Shown: positions 1 through 9,900, numbered from the stretch's first letter. The stretch: DNA of 64,000 nucleotides from an uncultured Methylocystaceae bacterium (GCA_903870245.1 CAIQCB010000002.1:1-64000); one strand, 5' to 3'. Numbers and translations: made by a program. The notes: generated from the sequence alone by a model not told the origin.

Positions 1-1
1 C

Positions 2-118
2 GCCGCCGCAGGATACAACTTCCGGCGCCTGCTCAAATGGCTGGCGCTTTTGTGCGCCTTATTGCTGGGCGTCTTCCGTCTAGCCGAAAGGTCAGAAAAT
101 CATCCCATCGTGGCGTGA
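2..118 (+). mobile_element. C-terminal end of an IS5-type transposase (runs in from the left edge)
   Basis: The open frame from the left edge ends at a TGA (116-118) and reads AAAGYNFRRLLKWLALL followed by a hydrophobic tail. This is the typical C-terminus of IS5-group DDE transposases, where an alanine/glycine stretch precedes YNF and a leucine-rich helix. Only about 38 residues are inside the window, so it cannot be said whether the upstream part is intact. It lies on the same strand as the N-terminal IS5 fragment at 1726, but the 1.6 kb between them holds other genes, so they are unlikely to be one element. Recognition rests on the short motif alone. Confidence 0.6.
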
Positions 119-174
119 AATGCGTTCTTCACGGACGACTATCTTTCCTGAAGCTTACGGGAAAGAATGAAAAG

Positions 175-205
175 AAGCGGCCCACAAGAGGTCTGGGCCG
201 CTTTT
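175..205 (+). terminator. Rho-independent terminator-like hairpin
   Basis: A perfect 10-bp stem (175-184 paired with 194-203) with a 9-nt loop is followed by TTTTC. It lies about 57 bases after the transposase stop and could end its transcript. The T tract is short. Confidence 0.5.
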
Positions 206-322
206 CAACCTGCGGACTATCATGAGTCAGCGAAGACAATGTTGCGGATTTGAGCGACGTATCCTTTTGGGAACGTCAGCTTCAAATGCTTTGCTTATCT
301 TCGCGGACCCATTGCTTATCTA

Positions 323-934
323 TCAATTTGAAAGCGCCACAGCCTGAGTGGCCGCAAGCTCGAATGCGAGGTCGGCGTTATTACTACCAGCCCAGGTCAG
401 CCACGTGGGATCTTCAATGGACGTGGCGCTATTGCTATAGGTGAAATCGCCGCCAGTGTAGGATGATTGTTGAATAAATCCAGCATAGTAGGAGCCGGAC
501 GAATTGCTGAGGCCCAATGTAGAAATCACAGCCAAATACTTCCCGCCGGAAGTGAGCGGCGTGTTGTTGGTGTTGAAGGTCACTTTTGTAAAACTTGACG
601 ATGACGGCGCGGTTAATGGGCCGCTGGTGAAAACCGCAGCGCCGCTGGGAGCTGTGCCGCCCCAATTATAAAGGTAGAATTTATAGTTTTGTTGCACGCC
701 GCTATATTGCTTGAGGTAAAGCGAGAAATTATTCAACACGGTGCCGCCCGACGCGACCGGCGCTGTAAAAGTTTGTCCATAGCTGGGAGTTGGGCCCCAT
801 CCAAGGATCTCGTCAGAGCCATTCCAGGCCGATGTCGTTGAAATTGAGTAATCGGCGCTCAAGGCCTGGGTGCAGGGCAGGAAAAAAACGAAGCTTATGA
901 TTGACGTCATAAATTTAATAAAACGACTATTCAC
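323..934 (-). CDS. Secreted protein of unknown function, low GC
   Basis: This 203-residue protein begins with a clear Sec signal peptide: basic MNSRFIK, a hydrophobic core SIISFVFFLPC and a likely cut after ALS-A near residue 26. The mature part is rich in Ser, Thr, Gly, Asn and Tyr with alternating beta-strand character (for example FSLYLKQYSG and YKFYLYNWGG). It has almost no charged residues and no cysteine, as in extracellular beta-sandwich proteins. I do not recognise the family. No PEP-CTERM or other sorting tail is visible. The coding sequence is visibly more AT-rich than the genes from 2.2 kb on and sits between IS remnants and a tRNA, which suggests acquired DNA. Confidence 0.65.
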   Translation of the reverse strand: MNSRFIKFMTSIISFVFFLPCTQALSADYSISTTSAWNGSDEILGWGPTPSYGQTFTAPVASGGTVLNNFSLYLKQYSGVQQNYKFYLYNWGGTAPSGAAVFTSGPLTAPSSSSFTKVTFNTNNTPLTSGGKYLAVISTLGLSNSSGSYYAGFIQQSSYTGGDFTYSNSATSIEDPTWLTWAGSNNADLAFELAATQAVALSN

Positions 935-1334
935 GGCGAGGCCCCCTAGACTCGATTTGTATCTTCACCTAACCATTAACCATATTTCTGGGCCGAACCA
1001 AGCCAAAAAATCATATTGAGAAGCCCTATATTCAGGCTTGAAATCAGGTGAGAAGATTGTCAGGCGAAACTGATTCGAATCGGCCCCTGAGGGAGCGCGC
1101 GCATCCGTCGTTTTGAAGATTTGCCGGGAAATATTGGCCCGTGACGTCATGAGTTTATTCTAAAAATATGCATTCCATTCACGTTTCGACTCAACAATCC
1201 CCAGAATAACAACCCTTTCATTTCTGCGTTTTGATGGGCGCGCTTCCAGAGCCAGCGACAACCGGATGTCAAGGACGCGCCGTCGGATCGTTACTGAATC
1301 GGACGTTTTTCTGCCGGAAGAAATTGAAAGATGA
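935..1334. other. Intergenic stretch with no recognisable gene
   Basis: About 400 bases between the secreted protein and tRNA-Thr. Composition is AT-richer than the rest of the window. Short open frames exist on the minus strand (965-1150, 1160-1345), but they have no ribosome site and no recognisable product. I see no repeat of the tRNA 3' end that would mark an attachment site. Confidence 0.5.
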
Positions 1335-1409
<75 letters not shown>

Positions 1410-1725
1410 CCTCGCCACGGCCATCAGTCGCGACGCGTCCAGGGATTCTGGATGTCGGGCTTTTGCCACAGCAGGCAGCATGTCGCAAGCCGTCAGCCTC
1501 CGGCGTTCCGGAAGGAGCGAGGCTTCGGCGCGCTCCCGGCGGTCGGACGGGTTGGGGCGAGGCTGGCGGGACCGGGCGGAAAAAGTCGCGGGAAATGAGT
1601 TGCGTCAATATTCAACTGTGGGTAGAGTTTAAATGATTTCAGTTGTGAAGACGCTTGGCTGACGCAGGAAAATTCAACTCCGTTCCTGCCCCTGAACGCC
1701 GGGTCTTACGAGAAGGGAGAGCCTC
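1410..1725. other. Intergenic stretch between tRNA-Thr and the IS5 remnant
   Basis: No supported gene. The right part (about 1620-1725) probably includes the left end of the IS5 element, but I could not identify a terminal inverted repeat because its partner end is not visible. Confidence 0.4.
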
Positions 1726-2085
1726 TTGACAGCACCCTATCTGTCTGACGCGATGTGGCAGGCCATCGCGCCTGTGCTTCCCGGCAAAGTTGGAGATCCG
1801 GGGTGTTCGGGACGCGATAACCGGGCATTCCTTGAGGGCGTATTCTGGATTGCGCGCACGGGGTCGCCATGGCGCGATCTTCCCGAAGAATATGGCAAAT
1901 GGTACACGACCTATACGCGGTTCAATCGCTGGGCCAAAAAAGATGTCTGGCCTGACGTCATCGCCGCTCTTGAGGCGGCGGGGTGCCACGATTTTTCTTT
2001 CGACTCAGAAGGATTGCACTGGACGCCTGCGGGCGAATTTTCGGTGAAGAACCTGAAGCGCAAGCCCGGCCGGGCGGCGGCCTGA
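1726..2085 (+). pseudogene. Truncated IS5-family transposase (N-terminal, OrfA-like part)
   Basis: A 119-residue frame with a TTG start reads YLSDAMWQAIAPVLP, then GDPGCSGRDNRAFLEGVFW, then ARTGSPWRDLPEEYGKW. This is the conserved DUF4096-type N-terminal region of IS5/IS427-group transposases. Homology fades after the FNRWAKKDVW segment (about residue 75). The catalytic DDE part, often carried on a second frame joined by programmed frameshifting, is absent: the next gene is an unrelated one on the other strand. The element is therefore a dead remnant. Confidence 0.75.
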
Positions 2086-2099
2086 AGGAACCTCAGGCC
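2079..2099. repeat. 7-bp hairpin over the end of the IS remnant frame
   Basis: GGCCTGA (2079-2085) pairs perfectly with TCAGGCC (2093-2099) across a 7-nt loop, overlapping the TGA of the transposase remnant. There is no following T tract, so terminator function is doubtful. Confidence 0.3.
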
Positions 2100-2211
2100 G
2101 GACGCGCTTTCTGCTGAAGCGGAAACCGATCCGGCGATAGAAATCTCGACAACTCAAAAGACCACAATCGCCCGCCTGATCCAGTCAGGCAGGGAAATGC
2201 TCCAGAAGGCC

Positions 2212-3042
2212 CTACTGATTGCTTTGTGAGGCGTGACTGTCGGTCGCGGTAATGGAAATCGCAACGTCCATCTCTTCGCGACCGCCGCCGATCCGGGCGC
2301 CGCGAATCGGTGCTGCGCCGGTGTAATCGGGCGCTACCGCCAACCGGACGTATCGTTCGTCCGGACAAAGCCGATGCGCCGGATCGAAGCCCACCCATCC
2401 CAGGTCCTCGATATAGGCTTCCGCCCATGCGTGACCTGCGACCTGCTCATGCGTATCGCTGCGCAGATAATAGCCGCTGACATAGCGCGCCGGGACGCCG
2501 AGTATGCGCGCGCCGGAAATAAAAATATGGGCGAAGTCCTGGCAAACCCCCTTGCGCAACGCAAAGGCGCCGGTTGCGGTGGTTGCCGCGTGCGTGGCGT
2601 CAGGGTCAAAAATCATGCCGTCATGCAGGCTTCCCATCCATCCGTGCAAACGGTCGAGCAGTGATTGGCGCGATCCGGCGCAGGCCAGGACAAAGTCCCT
2701 GATGTTTTCATCAGCGGCCGTCAGCGAGGTTTCGCGTAAATAAAACACAGTCGGAAAGCGCTCGACGGCGCCCGAAGCCACGCCAGCCGTATCAAAGGTC
2801 GTCACTTCTCCCTCGACCAGAGTCGAGATCGAGTCGTGAAGTTCTTCGGCTGTCAAACGATGCAGAATATTCCCATAGGCGTCCTCCGCGGCACGCAATC
2901 GACAATCCCGATCGACATCAATGCGCCAGTGCGAGACGTGCTGGCCATCATGATTTCTTGGCGTCAGCCGCAAATGTTGAATGGTCGATTTTGCGGGCTG
3001 ATCGTAGCGATAGGTTGTCCGATGCCTGATCTTGATACGCAT
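2212..3042 (-). CDS. Transglutaminase-like domain protein with bacterial transglutaminase N-domain
   Basis: A 276-residue cytosolic protein without signal peptide. The N-terminal third (MRIKIRHRTTYRYDQP, then LRLTPR) is the beta-rich Bact_transglu_N domain. The C-terminal half is a transglutaminase/papain-like core with the full triad visible: Cys in RKGVCQDFAH, His in VAGHAWAEAY and Asp in WVGFDPAH. I start at the ATG at 3042, because upstream frame residues belong to the preceding gene. It follows the alpha-E gene by 11 nt and is the last gene of the three-gene minus-strand operon. Proteins of this type are predicted to cleave or form amide bonds on peptides made by the partner ATP-grasp enzyme. 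The true substrate is unknown. Confidence 0.88.
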   Translation of the reverse strand: MRIKIRHRTTYRYDQPAKSTIQHLRLTPRNHDGQHVSHWRIDVDRDCRLRAAEDAYGNILHRLTAEELHDSISTLVEGEVTTFDTAGVASGAVERFPTVFYLRETSLTAADENIRDFVLACAGSRQSLLDRLHGWMGSLHDGMIFDPDATHAATTATGAFALRKGVCQDFAHIFISGARILGVPARYVSGYYLRSDTHEQVAGHAWAEAYIEDLGWVGFDPAHRLCPDERYVRLAVAPDYTGAAPIRGARIGGGREEMDVAISITATDSHASQSNQ

Positions 3043-3053
3043 GCAATTCCTGT

Positions 3054-4148
3054 TCAGAAAAGATACTGCTCCGAAATGAGGGCGCCGACCTGGTTGTTGT
3101 CGGCGAGAAATGCGCTGACGAATTCGTGTAGTCCATCCTGAAACACGCTCTCCGTCGTCATATTTTGTAACTTTCCATAAACGCTTCGGGCATGGCGCTG
3201 GGCGGCGCCCTGTCGACCATGCGTTTGAGCCAGATGATCGAGGTTGCGCACCAGGCTCTCGTAGCAAGAGAGCAACGATCGCGGCATTTCGGGTCGCAAG
3301 ATCAGCAGATCTGCGACAAGCCAGGGCTTCAGGCTGGTGCGATAAACCCAGTGATAGGCCGTCTGCGCCGAGACGGCGCGGAGAATTGCGGACCACTGGA
3401 AATAATCGAGCGAGCCGCCAACAGCCTCCTGTTCTGGCAAAAGAACGTGATATTTCACATCCAGCAAACGCGCCGTATTATCGGCGCGCTCGATGAACAA
3501 TCCGATGCGCGTGAACCAATAGGCGTCATTGCGCAACATTGTGCGATAGGCTCCGCCATCGTAAACAAGAGACATCTGTTTAATGAAATCGAGGAAACGC
3601 GTCAGTTCCTCGCCGCCGCCGTCGGCGGATTTGTTTTTTTCGAGATTTTTCATCTCCAGATATCCGCCGTTGATCGCCTCCCACATTTCCCGCGTCAGAG
3701 CGGTGCGCACGGACCGCGCATTCAGACGCGCCAGTTCGATGCAGTTGCGGATTGAGCCCGGATTTTCGGTGGAGAAGGTTAGAAATTCGACGACATTGGC
3801 TTCATTCAGCGGCCGGCCTGTCGCCGCGAAGGCGTCCGCGCATCCGGCGGAAAGCAGTACGCTGCGCCATTCCGTTTCGGCGTCGCCATAGGTCCTCGGC
3901 AAGGCGGCGAGACGGCGGGAGGCCTCCAGCGCGCGCGCCAGGAAGTCTGCGCGTTCCATATATCGCGCAAGCCAGTAGAGACTGTCGGCGGTGCGTGAAA
4001 GCATGGCTTTGTCCAATTTTGGGGCGGCGTCCAGCCGGTAGACTGCATGAGGAGCTTTTTCGCTCCGGGCTCGTTCGACTGTGGGTCGCGTGAGGAGCGG
4101 CGACGGTTCTGCGTCGTCTGTCTGGGGGAGTTCTGTCGTCAGCGACAT
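3054..4148 (-). CDS. Alpha-E domain-containing protein (DUF403)
   Basis: An all-helical protein of up to 364 residues. From residue 49 (MLSRTADSLYWLARYMER) it matches the alpha-E domain: the E-R pair of YMERAD, the GSIRNCIELARLNARSVR segment and the second FIERADNTARLLD repeat are typical. Family members usually begin at that Met (position 4004), so the first 48 residues may be untranslated or a lineage-specific extension. The 4148 ATG lies only 1 nt after the upstream stop and neither start has a strong ribosome site. Alpha-E proteins occur almost always with a circularly permuted ATP-grasp enzyme and a transglutaminase, as here, and are thought to be a partner subunit. No catalytic role is known. 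Confidence 0.85.
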   Translation of the reverse strand: MSLTTELPQTDDAEPSPLLTRPTVERARSEKAPHAVYRLDAAPKLDKAMLSRTADSLYWLARYMERADFLARALEASRRLAALPRTYGDAETEWRSVLLSAGCADAFAATGRPLNEANVVEFLTFSTENPGSIRNCIELARLNARSVRTALTREMWEAINGGYLEMKNLEKNKSADGGGEELTRFLDFIKQMSLVYDGGAYRTMLRNDAYWFTRIGLFIERADNTARLLDVKYHVLLPEQEAVGGSLDYFQWSAILRAVSAQTAYHWVYRTSLKPWLVADLLILRPEMPRSLLSCYESLVRNLDHLAQTHGRQGAAQRHARSVYGKLQNMTTESVFQDGLHEFVSAFLADNNQVGALISEQYLF

Positions 4149-4149
4149 G

Positions 4150-5583
4150 TCATGAGTCCGTGCTGAGCGTATCGTCGACGATCCACGTATCCTTGGTGCC
4201 GCCGCCCTGACTCGAATTCACCACCAGGGAATTCTCCGTCATCGCCACGCGGGTCAGACCGCCGGGAACGACCCGAACGCCATTCGCGCCCTGTAACACA
4301 AAGGGACGCAAATCGACATGACGCGGCGCGATTCCCTCCGAGATTGAGATCGGACAGGTGGAGAGCGCCAGCGTCGGCTGGGCGATAAAATGATCCGGAT
4401 TGGCCTTCAGTTTGGCCCGGAAGGTTTCGATATCGGCGCGACTGGCGTGAGGTCCAACAAGCATCCCGTAACCGCCCGAGCCATTGACTTCCTTGACCAC
4501 CAGTTCGCTGAGATGATCGAGCACATAAGCCAAAGCTTCGGGCTCGCGGCAGCGATAGGTCGGCACATTTTTCAGCAGCGGCTCTTCGCCAAGAAAAAAA
4601 CGGATGATGTCAGGCATGTATGTATAGGTCGCCTTGTCGTCGGCGACGCCCGCGCCGACTGCATTCGCCAGCGTCACATTGCCCGCGTGGTAGGCGCCCA
4701 TGAGGCCGGGGACGCCAAGCGCCGAGTCCGGCCGGAAAGTGAGGGGGTCGAGAAAATCGTCGTCGATACGCCGATAGATCACATCGACGCGTTGCGGGCC
4801 TTCTGTCGTGCGCATGTAAACCACATCGTCACGGACAAACAGATCGCGGCCTTCGACGAGTTCGACGCCAAGCTTGTCGGCGAGAAAGGAATGCTCATAA
4901 AACGCTGAATTATATTGGCCGGGCGTCAGTAAGACGATGACCGGGTCTCCGGGCGCGCGCGGCGGCGCCACCGAGCGCAGCGTCGCGAGAAGTTCGTTGG
5001 GATAGTCGTCGATCGGCGCGACGCGATGCTGCGCAAACAATTCCGGGAAAAGGCGCATCATCACTTCGCGATTTTCCAGCATGTATGACACACCGGACGG
5101 GGTTCGCGCATTGTCTTCGAGCACATAGAAATCCTCATCATCCGTGCGGACGATGTCGACGCCGGCGATGTGGACAAAGATATCGTGTGGCGTTCCCCGA
5201 CCCGCCATCTCCGGACAATAACCAGGGTTGCGATAGACAAGATCGCCCGGGATCACGCCGGCGCGAATCGCTTCGCCGGCGCCGTAGATGTCCTTGAGGA
5301 AAAGATTGAGCGCCGTGACCCGCTGAACGAGGCCGCGTTCGAGTCGGGTCCATTCGCTGCGCGAGAGAATGCGCGGCAATATATCGAAGGGGATCAGGCG
5401 TTCTGCGGCCTCCTGCGCCCCATAGACCGCAAAAGTGATGCCGATCCGGCGGAACAGCAACTCCGCCTGCTCGCGCCGCGCCGCGAGAAGTTTTGGATCG
5501 GTTACGGAAAGCCACTTTGATAATTCGCGATAGGGGAGGCGGGTCGCGCCGGAGGAGCCGCTCATCTCGTCGAACTGGATCAT
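4150..5583 (-). CDS. Circularly permuted ATP-grasp protein (DUF404/DUF407 type)
   Basis: A 477-residue enzyme; I start at the ATG at 5583 (MIQFDEM), since earlier in-frame residues overlap the divergent peptidase gene. Landmarks are YRNPGYCPEM, the acidic VDIVRTDDEDFYVLEDNARTP block, MMRLFPELF, VVKEVNGSGGYGMLVGP (a glycine-rich nucleotide loop with a Lys) and VDLRPFVLQG near the end. These are characteristic of the permuted ATP-grasp family, predicted to form amide or peptide bonds through acyl-phosphate intermediates. It is the first gene of the operon with alpha-E and transglutaminase. The substrate is unknown and the assignment to peptide ligation is inference from the fold. Confidence 0.88.
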   Translation of the reverse strand: MIQFDEMSGSSGATRLPYRELSKWLSVTDPKLLAARREQAELLFRRIGITFAVYGAQEAAERLIPFDILPRILSRSEWTRLERGLVQRVTALNLFLKDIYGAGEAIRAGVIPGDLVYRNPGYCPEMAGRGTPHDIFVHIAGVDIVRTDDEDFYVLEDNARTPSGVSYMLENREVMMRLFPELFAQHRVAPIDDYPNELLATLRSVAPPRAPGDPVIVLLTPGQYNSAFYEHSFLADKLGVELVEGRDLFVRDDVVYMRTTEGPQRVDVIYRRIDDDFLDPLTFRPDSALGVPGLMGAYHAGNVTLANAVGAGVADDKATYTYMPDIIRFFLGEEPLLKNVPTYRCREPEALAYVLDHLSELVVKEVNGSGGYGMLVGPHASRADIETFRAKLKANPDHFIAQPTLALSTCPISISEGIAPRHVDLRPFVLQGANGVRVVPGGLTRVAMTENSLVVNSSQGGGTKDTWIVDDTLSTDS

Positions 5584-5787
5584 GCGACTCCCTGTGTCCG
5601 CGTATCGAAGATTTCCGGACCCCGGCGTCAGAAACGCAGGGTCGGTTTCGTACAGGCTGAGCAAAAAGCGCGCCAGTTTTCGATTTCTGGACGCGCAGGA
5701 CGACGAAATCGCAAGGATGATCGCAAGGCTTTGTTGATAAAGCCACGGTAAAAGGGTCCCGGGCTGGCGCCAGGGAGCAGTCGAAGC

Positions 5788-6414
5788 GTGTTGAGAGTGG
5801 TTCGCAATGTTTTGACCGGGTCGATCGTGGCGTTCGCCGTCGCGAGCCTGGGCGTAACGGCGATGACCATGCCCGACTCCTCGCCCGCCAGCGCCCTGAC
5901 CGCGACAACGATACCCATCGGCTGGCTTGGATTCTGCGCCGAGGAGCCGGGGGAATGCGCGCAAAAGAGCGCCATCGGCGCTCCCTTGCATCTGACTTCG
6001 AAGCGACTGGAGGTGATTAATCGCGTTAACCATTGGGTCAACGCCTCTATTCAGCCCATCACCGACGCCCGGCAATGGGGGCGCGAGGATCGCTGGAGCT
6101 ATCCGGATAACGGTCGCGGAGATTGCGAGGATTATGCCCTGCTCAAACGCCGGATGCTGCTCGAGGAGGATTTCCCGCTTCAATCCCTGCTTATCACCGT
6201 GGTTCGCAATCGGCGGGGCGAGGGGCATGCCGTGCTCATGGTCCGCACGGATCATGGCGACTTCATTCTCGATAACCTGAATGACGATGTGACGCCATGG
6301 GCGAAGACGGGCTATCATTTCGTCAAGCGTCAGTCCGAACGCGATCCCAATGTCTGGTTCAAACTCAAGGATGCGCCGGACGAGGAACGCATCGTCACGC
6401 ATGGGGCGCGCTGA
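5788..6414 (+). CDS. Transglutaminase-like cysteine peptidase, BTLCP family (DUF920), exported
   Basis: 208 residues from a GTG at 5788 (TTG at 5791 possible), with GGGAG 10-16 bases upstream. A signal peptide or membrane anchor is clear (VVRNVLTGSIVAFAVASLGV). The catalytic triad is visible: Cys in GRGDCEDYALLK, His in GEGHAVLMV and Asp in FILDNLNDD. Also typical are the WSYPDNGRGDCEDYA block and the tail reading DPNVWFKL. BTLCPs are periplasmic predicted peptidases; some family members (LapG) cleave surface adhesins, but no lapD partner is seen here. The gene is divergent from the ATP-grasp operon across a 204-base shared upstream region. Confidence 0.88.
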   Translation: MLRVVRNVLTGSIVAFAVASLGVTAMTMPDSSPASALTATTIPIGWLGFCAEEPGECAQKSAIGAPLHLTSKRLEVINRVNHWVNASIQPITDARQWGREDRWSYPDNGRGDCEDYALLKRRMLLEEDFPLQSLLITVVRNRRGEGHAVLMVRTDHGDFILDNLNDDVTPWAKTGYHFVKRQSERDPNVWFKLKDAPDEERIVTHGAR

Positions 6415-6600
6415 CAGTCTTTGGGTGCTTCCATCGGTTTTCCGGGCAGCCTTTCGGGCGACGCTTTTCTCATCGCGCGCGGGGAGCTATGATCTGCCGG
6501 TTATGGCCGATTATGGAGGCTTCCGGTGAGGTCGATCATCGCGGCGTCGATACGCCGACTGGCGCGTCACGGGGGCGGCCCTTGCAGGAACAAAAGCGTT

Positions 6601-6822
6601 ATGAACCGGATTGACCGTCAGCCCCTGTCGGCGGATGAGGCCGAACTCGACTATCTCGATGGCGAATATCGAATCCGCAAACCCGGCGCCTATGTGCGCT
6701 GCGCCGTGACCGGCGAACCAATTCCGCTGGAGGATTTACGCTACTGGAACGTCGATCTTCAGGAGCCCTACGCCGGTCCGCACGCCAAAATGCTTAAGCT
6801 CGGCCTCAGCAAGCCGGATTGA
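6601..6822 (+). CDS. DUF2093 domain-containing protein
   Basis: A small 73-residue protein starting at the ATG at 6601 with AGGAA about 8 bases upstream. The frame extends further up, but that part lacks conservation. The sequence reads ELDYLDGEYRIRKPGAYVRC, CAVTGEPIPLEDLRYW and NVDLQEPYAGP, which matches the DUF2093 family of short alphaproteobacterial proteins. The two Cys flanking AVTGEPIPLEDLRYW may bind a metal or may be chance. Function is unknown. It converges with smc. Confidence 0.8.
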   Translation: MNRIDRQPLSADEAELDYLDGEYRIRKPGAYVRCAVTGEPIPLEDLRYWNVDLQEPYAGPHAKMLKLGLSKPD

Positions 6823-6868
6823 CGCCCGTTACGCGCCGGCGTGGATTTTACCGCCCTCGAAGTAAATC

Positions 6869-6890
6869 CGATCCGAATTAAAACGGATCG
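6869..6890. terminator. Hairpin between converging DUF2093 gene and smc
   Basis: CGATCCG (6869-6875) and CGGATCG (6884-6890) form a perfect 7-bp stem around AATTAAAA-type loop sequence. It sits between two converging genes and could end both transcripts. No strong T tract is present. Confidence 0.4.
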
Positions 6891-6943
6891 AAGGCCGCCG
6901 ACCTGACGCGAGTGGTGCTTGAGGCTCGATCTCCGCTTGGGGA

Positions 6944-9900
6944 TCAGCTCGCCAGCGCGAATTTCTCCGCCTGTTCGAGATCGACCGACACAAGCTGGGA
7001 GATGCCGCGTTCGGCCTGGGTCACGCCGAACAAACGATCCATGCGCGCCATGGTGATCGGGTTGTGGGTGATCGTGACGAAACGCGTATCGGTTTTTTTG
7101 CGCATCTCGTCGAGCAGATCGCAGAAGCGTTCGACATTTGAGTCGTCGAGCGGCGCGTCGACTTCGTCGAGCACGCAAATTGGCGACGGATTGGTCAGGA
7201 ACACCGCGAAGATCAGCGACATTGCCGTCAGCGCCTGTTCGCCGCCCGAGAGCAACGTCATCGTCTGCGGCTTTTTGCCCGGCGGCCGCGCCAGAATGTC
7301 GAGTCCGGCTTCAAGCGGATCGTCGCTTTCGACCAGTTGCAACTCCGCCGAACCGCCATCGAACAGCAGTGTGAACAACTCCTTGAAATGGACGTTCACC
7401 TTTTCAAAAGCGACGAGAAGACGCTCGCGCCCCTCCTTGTTAAGGCTGGCGATCGCAGCCCGTAACTTGCGGATGGCTTCGGCGAGATCGTCGCGCTCGG
7501 CGATCATTTTCTCACGCTGAGTATCGATTTCGGCCAGTTCTTCTTCTGCGCGAAGGTTGACGGCGCCAAGACGCTCACGATCGCTGCGCAGGGACTCGAG
7601 GCGTTGCTCGATATCGGAGAATTCGGGCAGCGCATCGCCCTCCTTGAGCCCTGCGAGGTTAGCCAGTGCGGCGGGAGTTGTGTCCAACTCCTGGGCGATC
7701 ATATGTTCGATGTCGACGACCCGCTGTTTCGCCGCCTCAAGTTGCGCCTCGCTGCGCGCCTTGTCTTCCCGGGCGGCGCTCATGCCGTCGAGCGCAACGC
7801 GGGCGGCGCGGTCGGCCTCGACCAGCCGGGTTTCAGCGACGACGCGGGCGTCAGCCGCCGCCCGACGATTGGCGTCGGCCTCCTCCAGCGCATTCATCAG
7901 CGACCGGCGTTGTTGGGTAAACGTCTCGGGCGTTTCAGCCAGTCGCTCCTGATCCGCGCGCGCCGAGGCCAGTCGTTCTTCCAGTTCACCCAACCGGTCT
8001 TGCGCGCGATCGCGCCGTTCGGCCCAGGAAGCGATTTCACGGGTGATGGCGGTAACGCGCGCCGCCCGCGCCGCGACTTCATTACGCAGAGCCGCCAAGG
8101 CCGCGCGCGCCTCGCCGGCCTGGGCGCGCTCGGCCATGGCCCGGGCGCGCAAGCTGTCGAGCATTCCGGCGAGCGACGCCGGCTCTTCAAGGGCGTCAAG
8201 CGACTCGCCCAGCTCTGCGCGTTTCTGTCGGGCTTCTTCAAGATTGGCGAGCGTCAGCGCCTTGGCTTCCTCAAGCGCCGAGAGACGCTGACCGATCTGC
8301 GCCTGTCGTCGTTCTGCGGCGGCGTGACGTTCGCGCGCCTCCTCAAGCCGTGCCCGCGCCTGCCGTGAGGCGTCGCGCGCCTGCGTCTGCGCCATATTCG
8401 CGATTCGGGTGCTCTCGCGCGCGTTTTCCAGCTCTTCGGCGAGACCATTGGCCGCCGCCCGGGCATGTTTCGTTTCGGCGCGAAGGTCGGCGAGGCGGTT
8501 TTTCTCGGCCAGACGACGCGCCGCAGCTGTGGGCGACTCGGCGGCCTGGGTAAAACCATCCCAGCGCCAAAGATCGCCCTCTTTGGATACGAGACGCTGA
8601 CCGGGTTTCAGAAGCTTGCGCAGATTCTCGCCTTCTGCGCGCAAAACAACGCCGATCTGCGCCAGACGCCGCCGCAACGCCGGCGGCGCCTCGACCAGTT
8701 CGGCGAGCGTGCGAACGCCGGAGGGCAAGGATGGGTCACCGGCGTTGGGGGTCAGCGCCCAATGCGCCGGGGCCGAGTCATCGGCCGACGCGTCAAGATC
8801 GTCGCCCAGCGCGGCGCCAAGGGCCGTCTCATAGCCCTTGGCGACGGTCAGGCTTTCGAGGACCGGCGCCCAGAGCCCGCCAGCTCCGGACTGCAGGAGA
8901 TTTTCGAGAGTCCGGACTTCCGTCTCCAGGCGCTGGGCGCGCAGGGACGCTTGCTCCAGCGGCTCGCGGGCAAGGTTTTCGGCCTCACGCGCGCTTGCCA
9001 GTTCCTCCTCTGCGGCTTGAGCCGCTTCTTCCGCCGCAAGGGAAACCTCATGCGCCGTGTTCAGGGACTCTGAAAGCCGCGCAAGGTCCTCTGCGCCGCC
9101 GCCCTGTCCGGCGATCAGGGCAAATTCCGTGTCGAGACGCGTCAGCTCCGCCTCGAAGCGGACGAGACGCTGCTGCTCATCGCGCAAGGCCGCTTCGATC
9201 GCAAATCGTTGCGCATTTACGCCGGCAAGCTGTTCCTGGGCGTCCGCCATCGCCGATTCTGTCGACGCCAGAACGCTCTCGATCTCTTCGAAGCGCGCGC
9301 GCGCTTCAGTCTCGCGCCCAGTGTCCTCAGCGTCCGCGCCCAGAAGTTCGGCGCGCTCGGTCTCAAGCCGGTGCGCCACCTCGGCGGCGTCCTCGATCAG
9401 GGCGCTTTCGCGTTCAAGATCGCGGGCGAATTGTTCAATATGACGGGAGAGTTCGGCGATGCGCTCGCGCGCGCGCTGTTCGTCCGCCTCAAGCGCCTGA
9501 CGCGCGGCGGCCAATCGATGCACGGCGGCCCCGGCCTCGGCTTCCGCCTCGCGCAGAGGCGGCAATTCATGGGCCGCGACAGCTTGTAATTTAGCAGCTT
9601 CGGCCTGTTCCAGAGTCCGGTCCTGAACATTTCTTAGATCGGCTTCCAGACGCTGCGCCGCGTCGCGTAACTGATCGGCGGCGAGCTGATAGGACATAAG
9701 CGCCAGCAACGCCTCATTCTGACGGATTTGTCCGGCCAGCCCTCGATAGCGGGCCGCCTGTCGCGCCTGCCGACGTAGGCTGTCGGATTGTCCCTCGACC
9801 TGCTTCAATACATCTTCAAGTCGGGTGAGATTTTCCGAAGCTGCGTTCAGACGCAGTTCCGCCTCATGGCGTCGGGAATGAAGGCCGGCGACGCCTGCCG

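Noticed and set aside
2086-2211. Frame continuing after the IS5 remnant stop (RLIQSGREMLQKALL)
   Set aside because: No start codon with ribosome site and no recognisable family; may be part of the mobile remnant.
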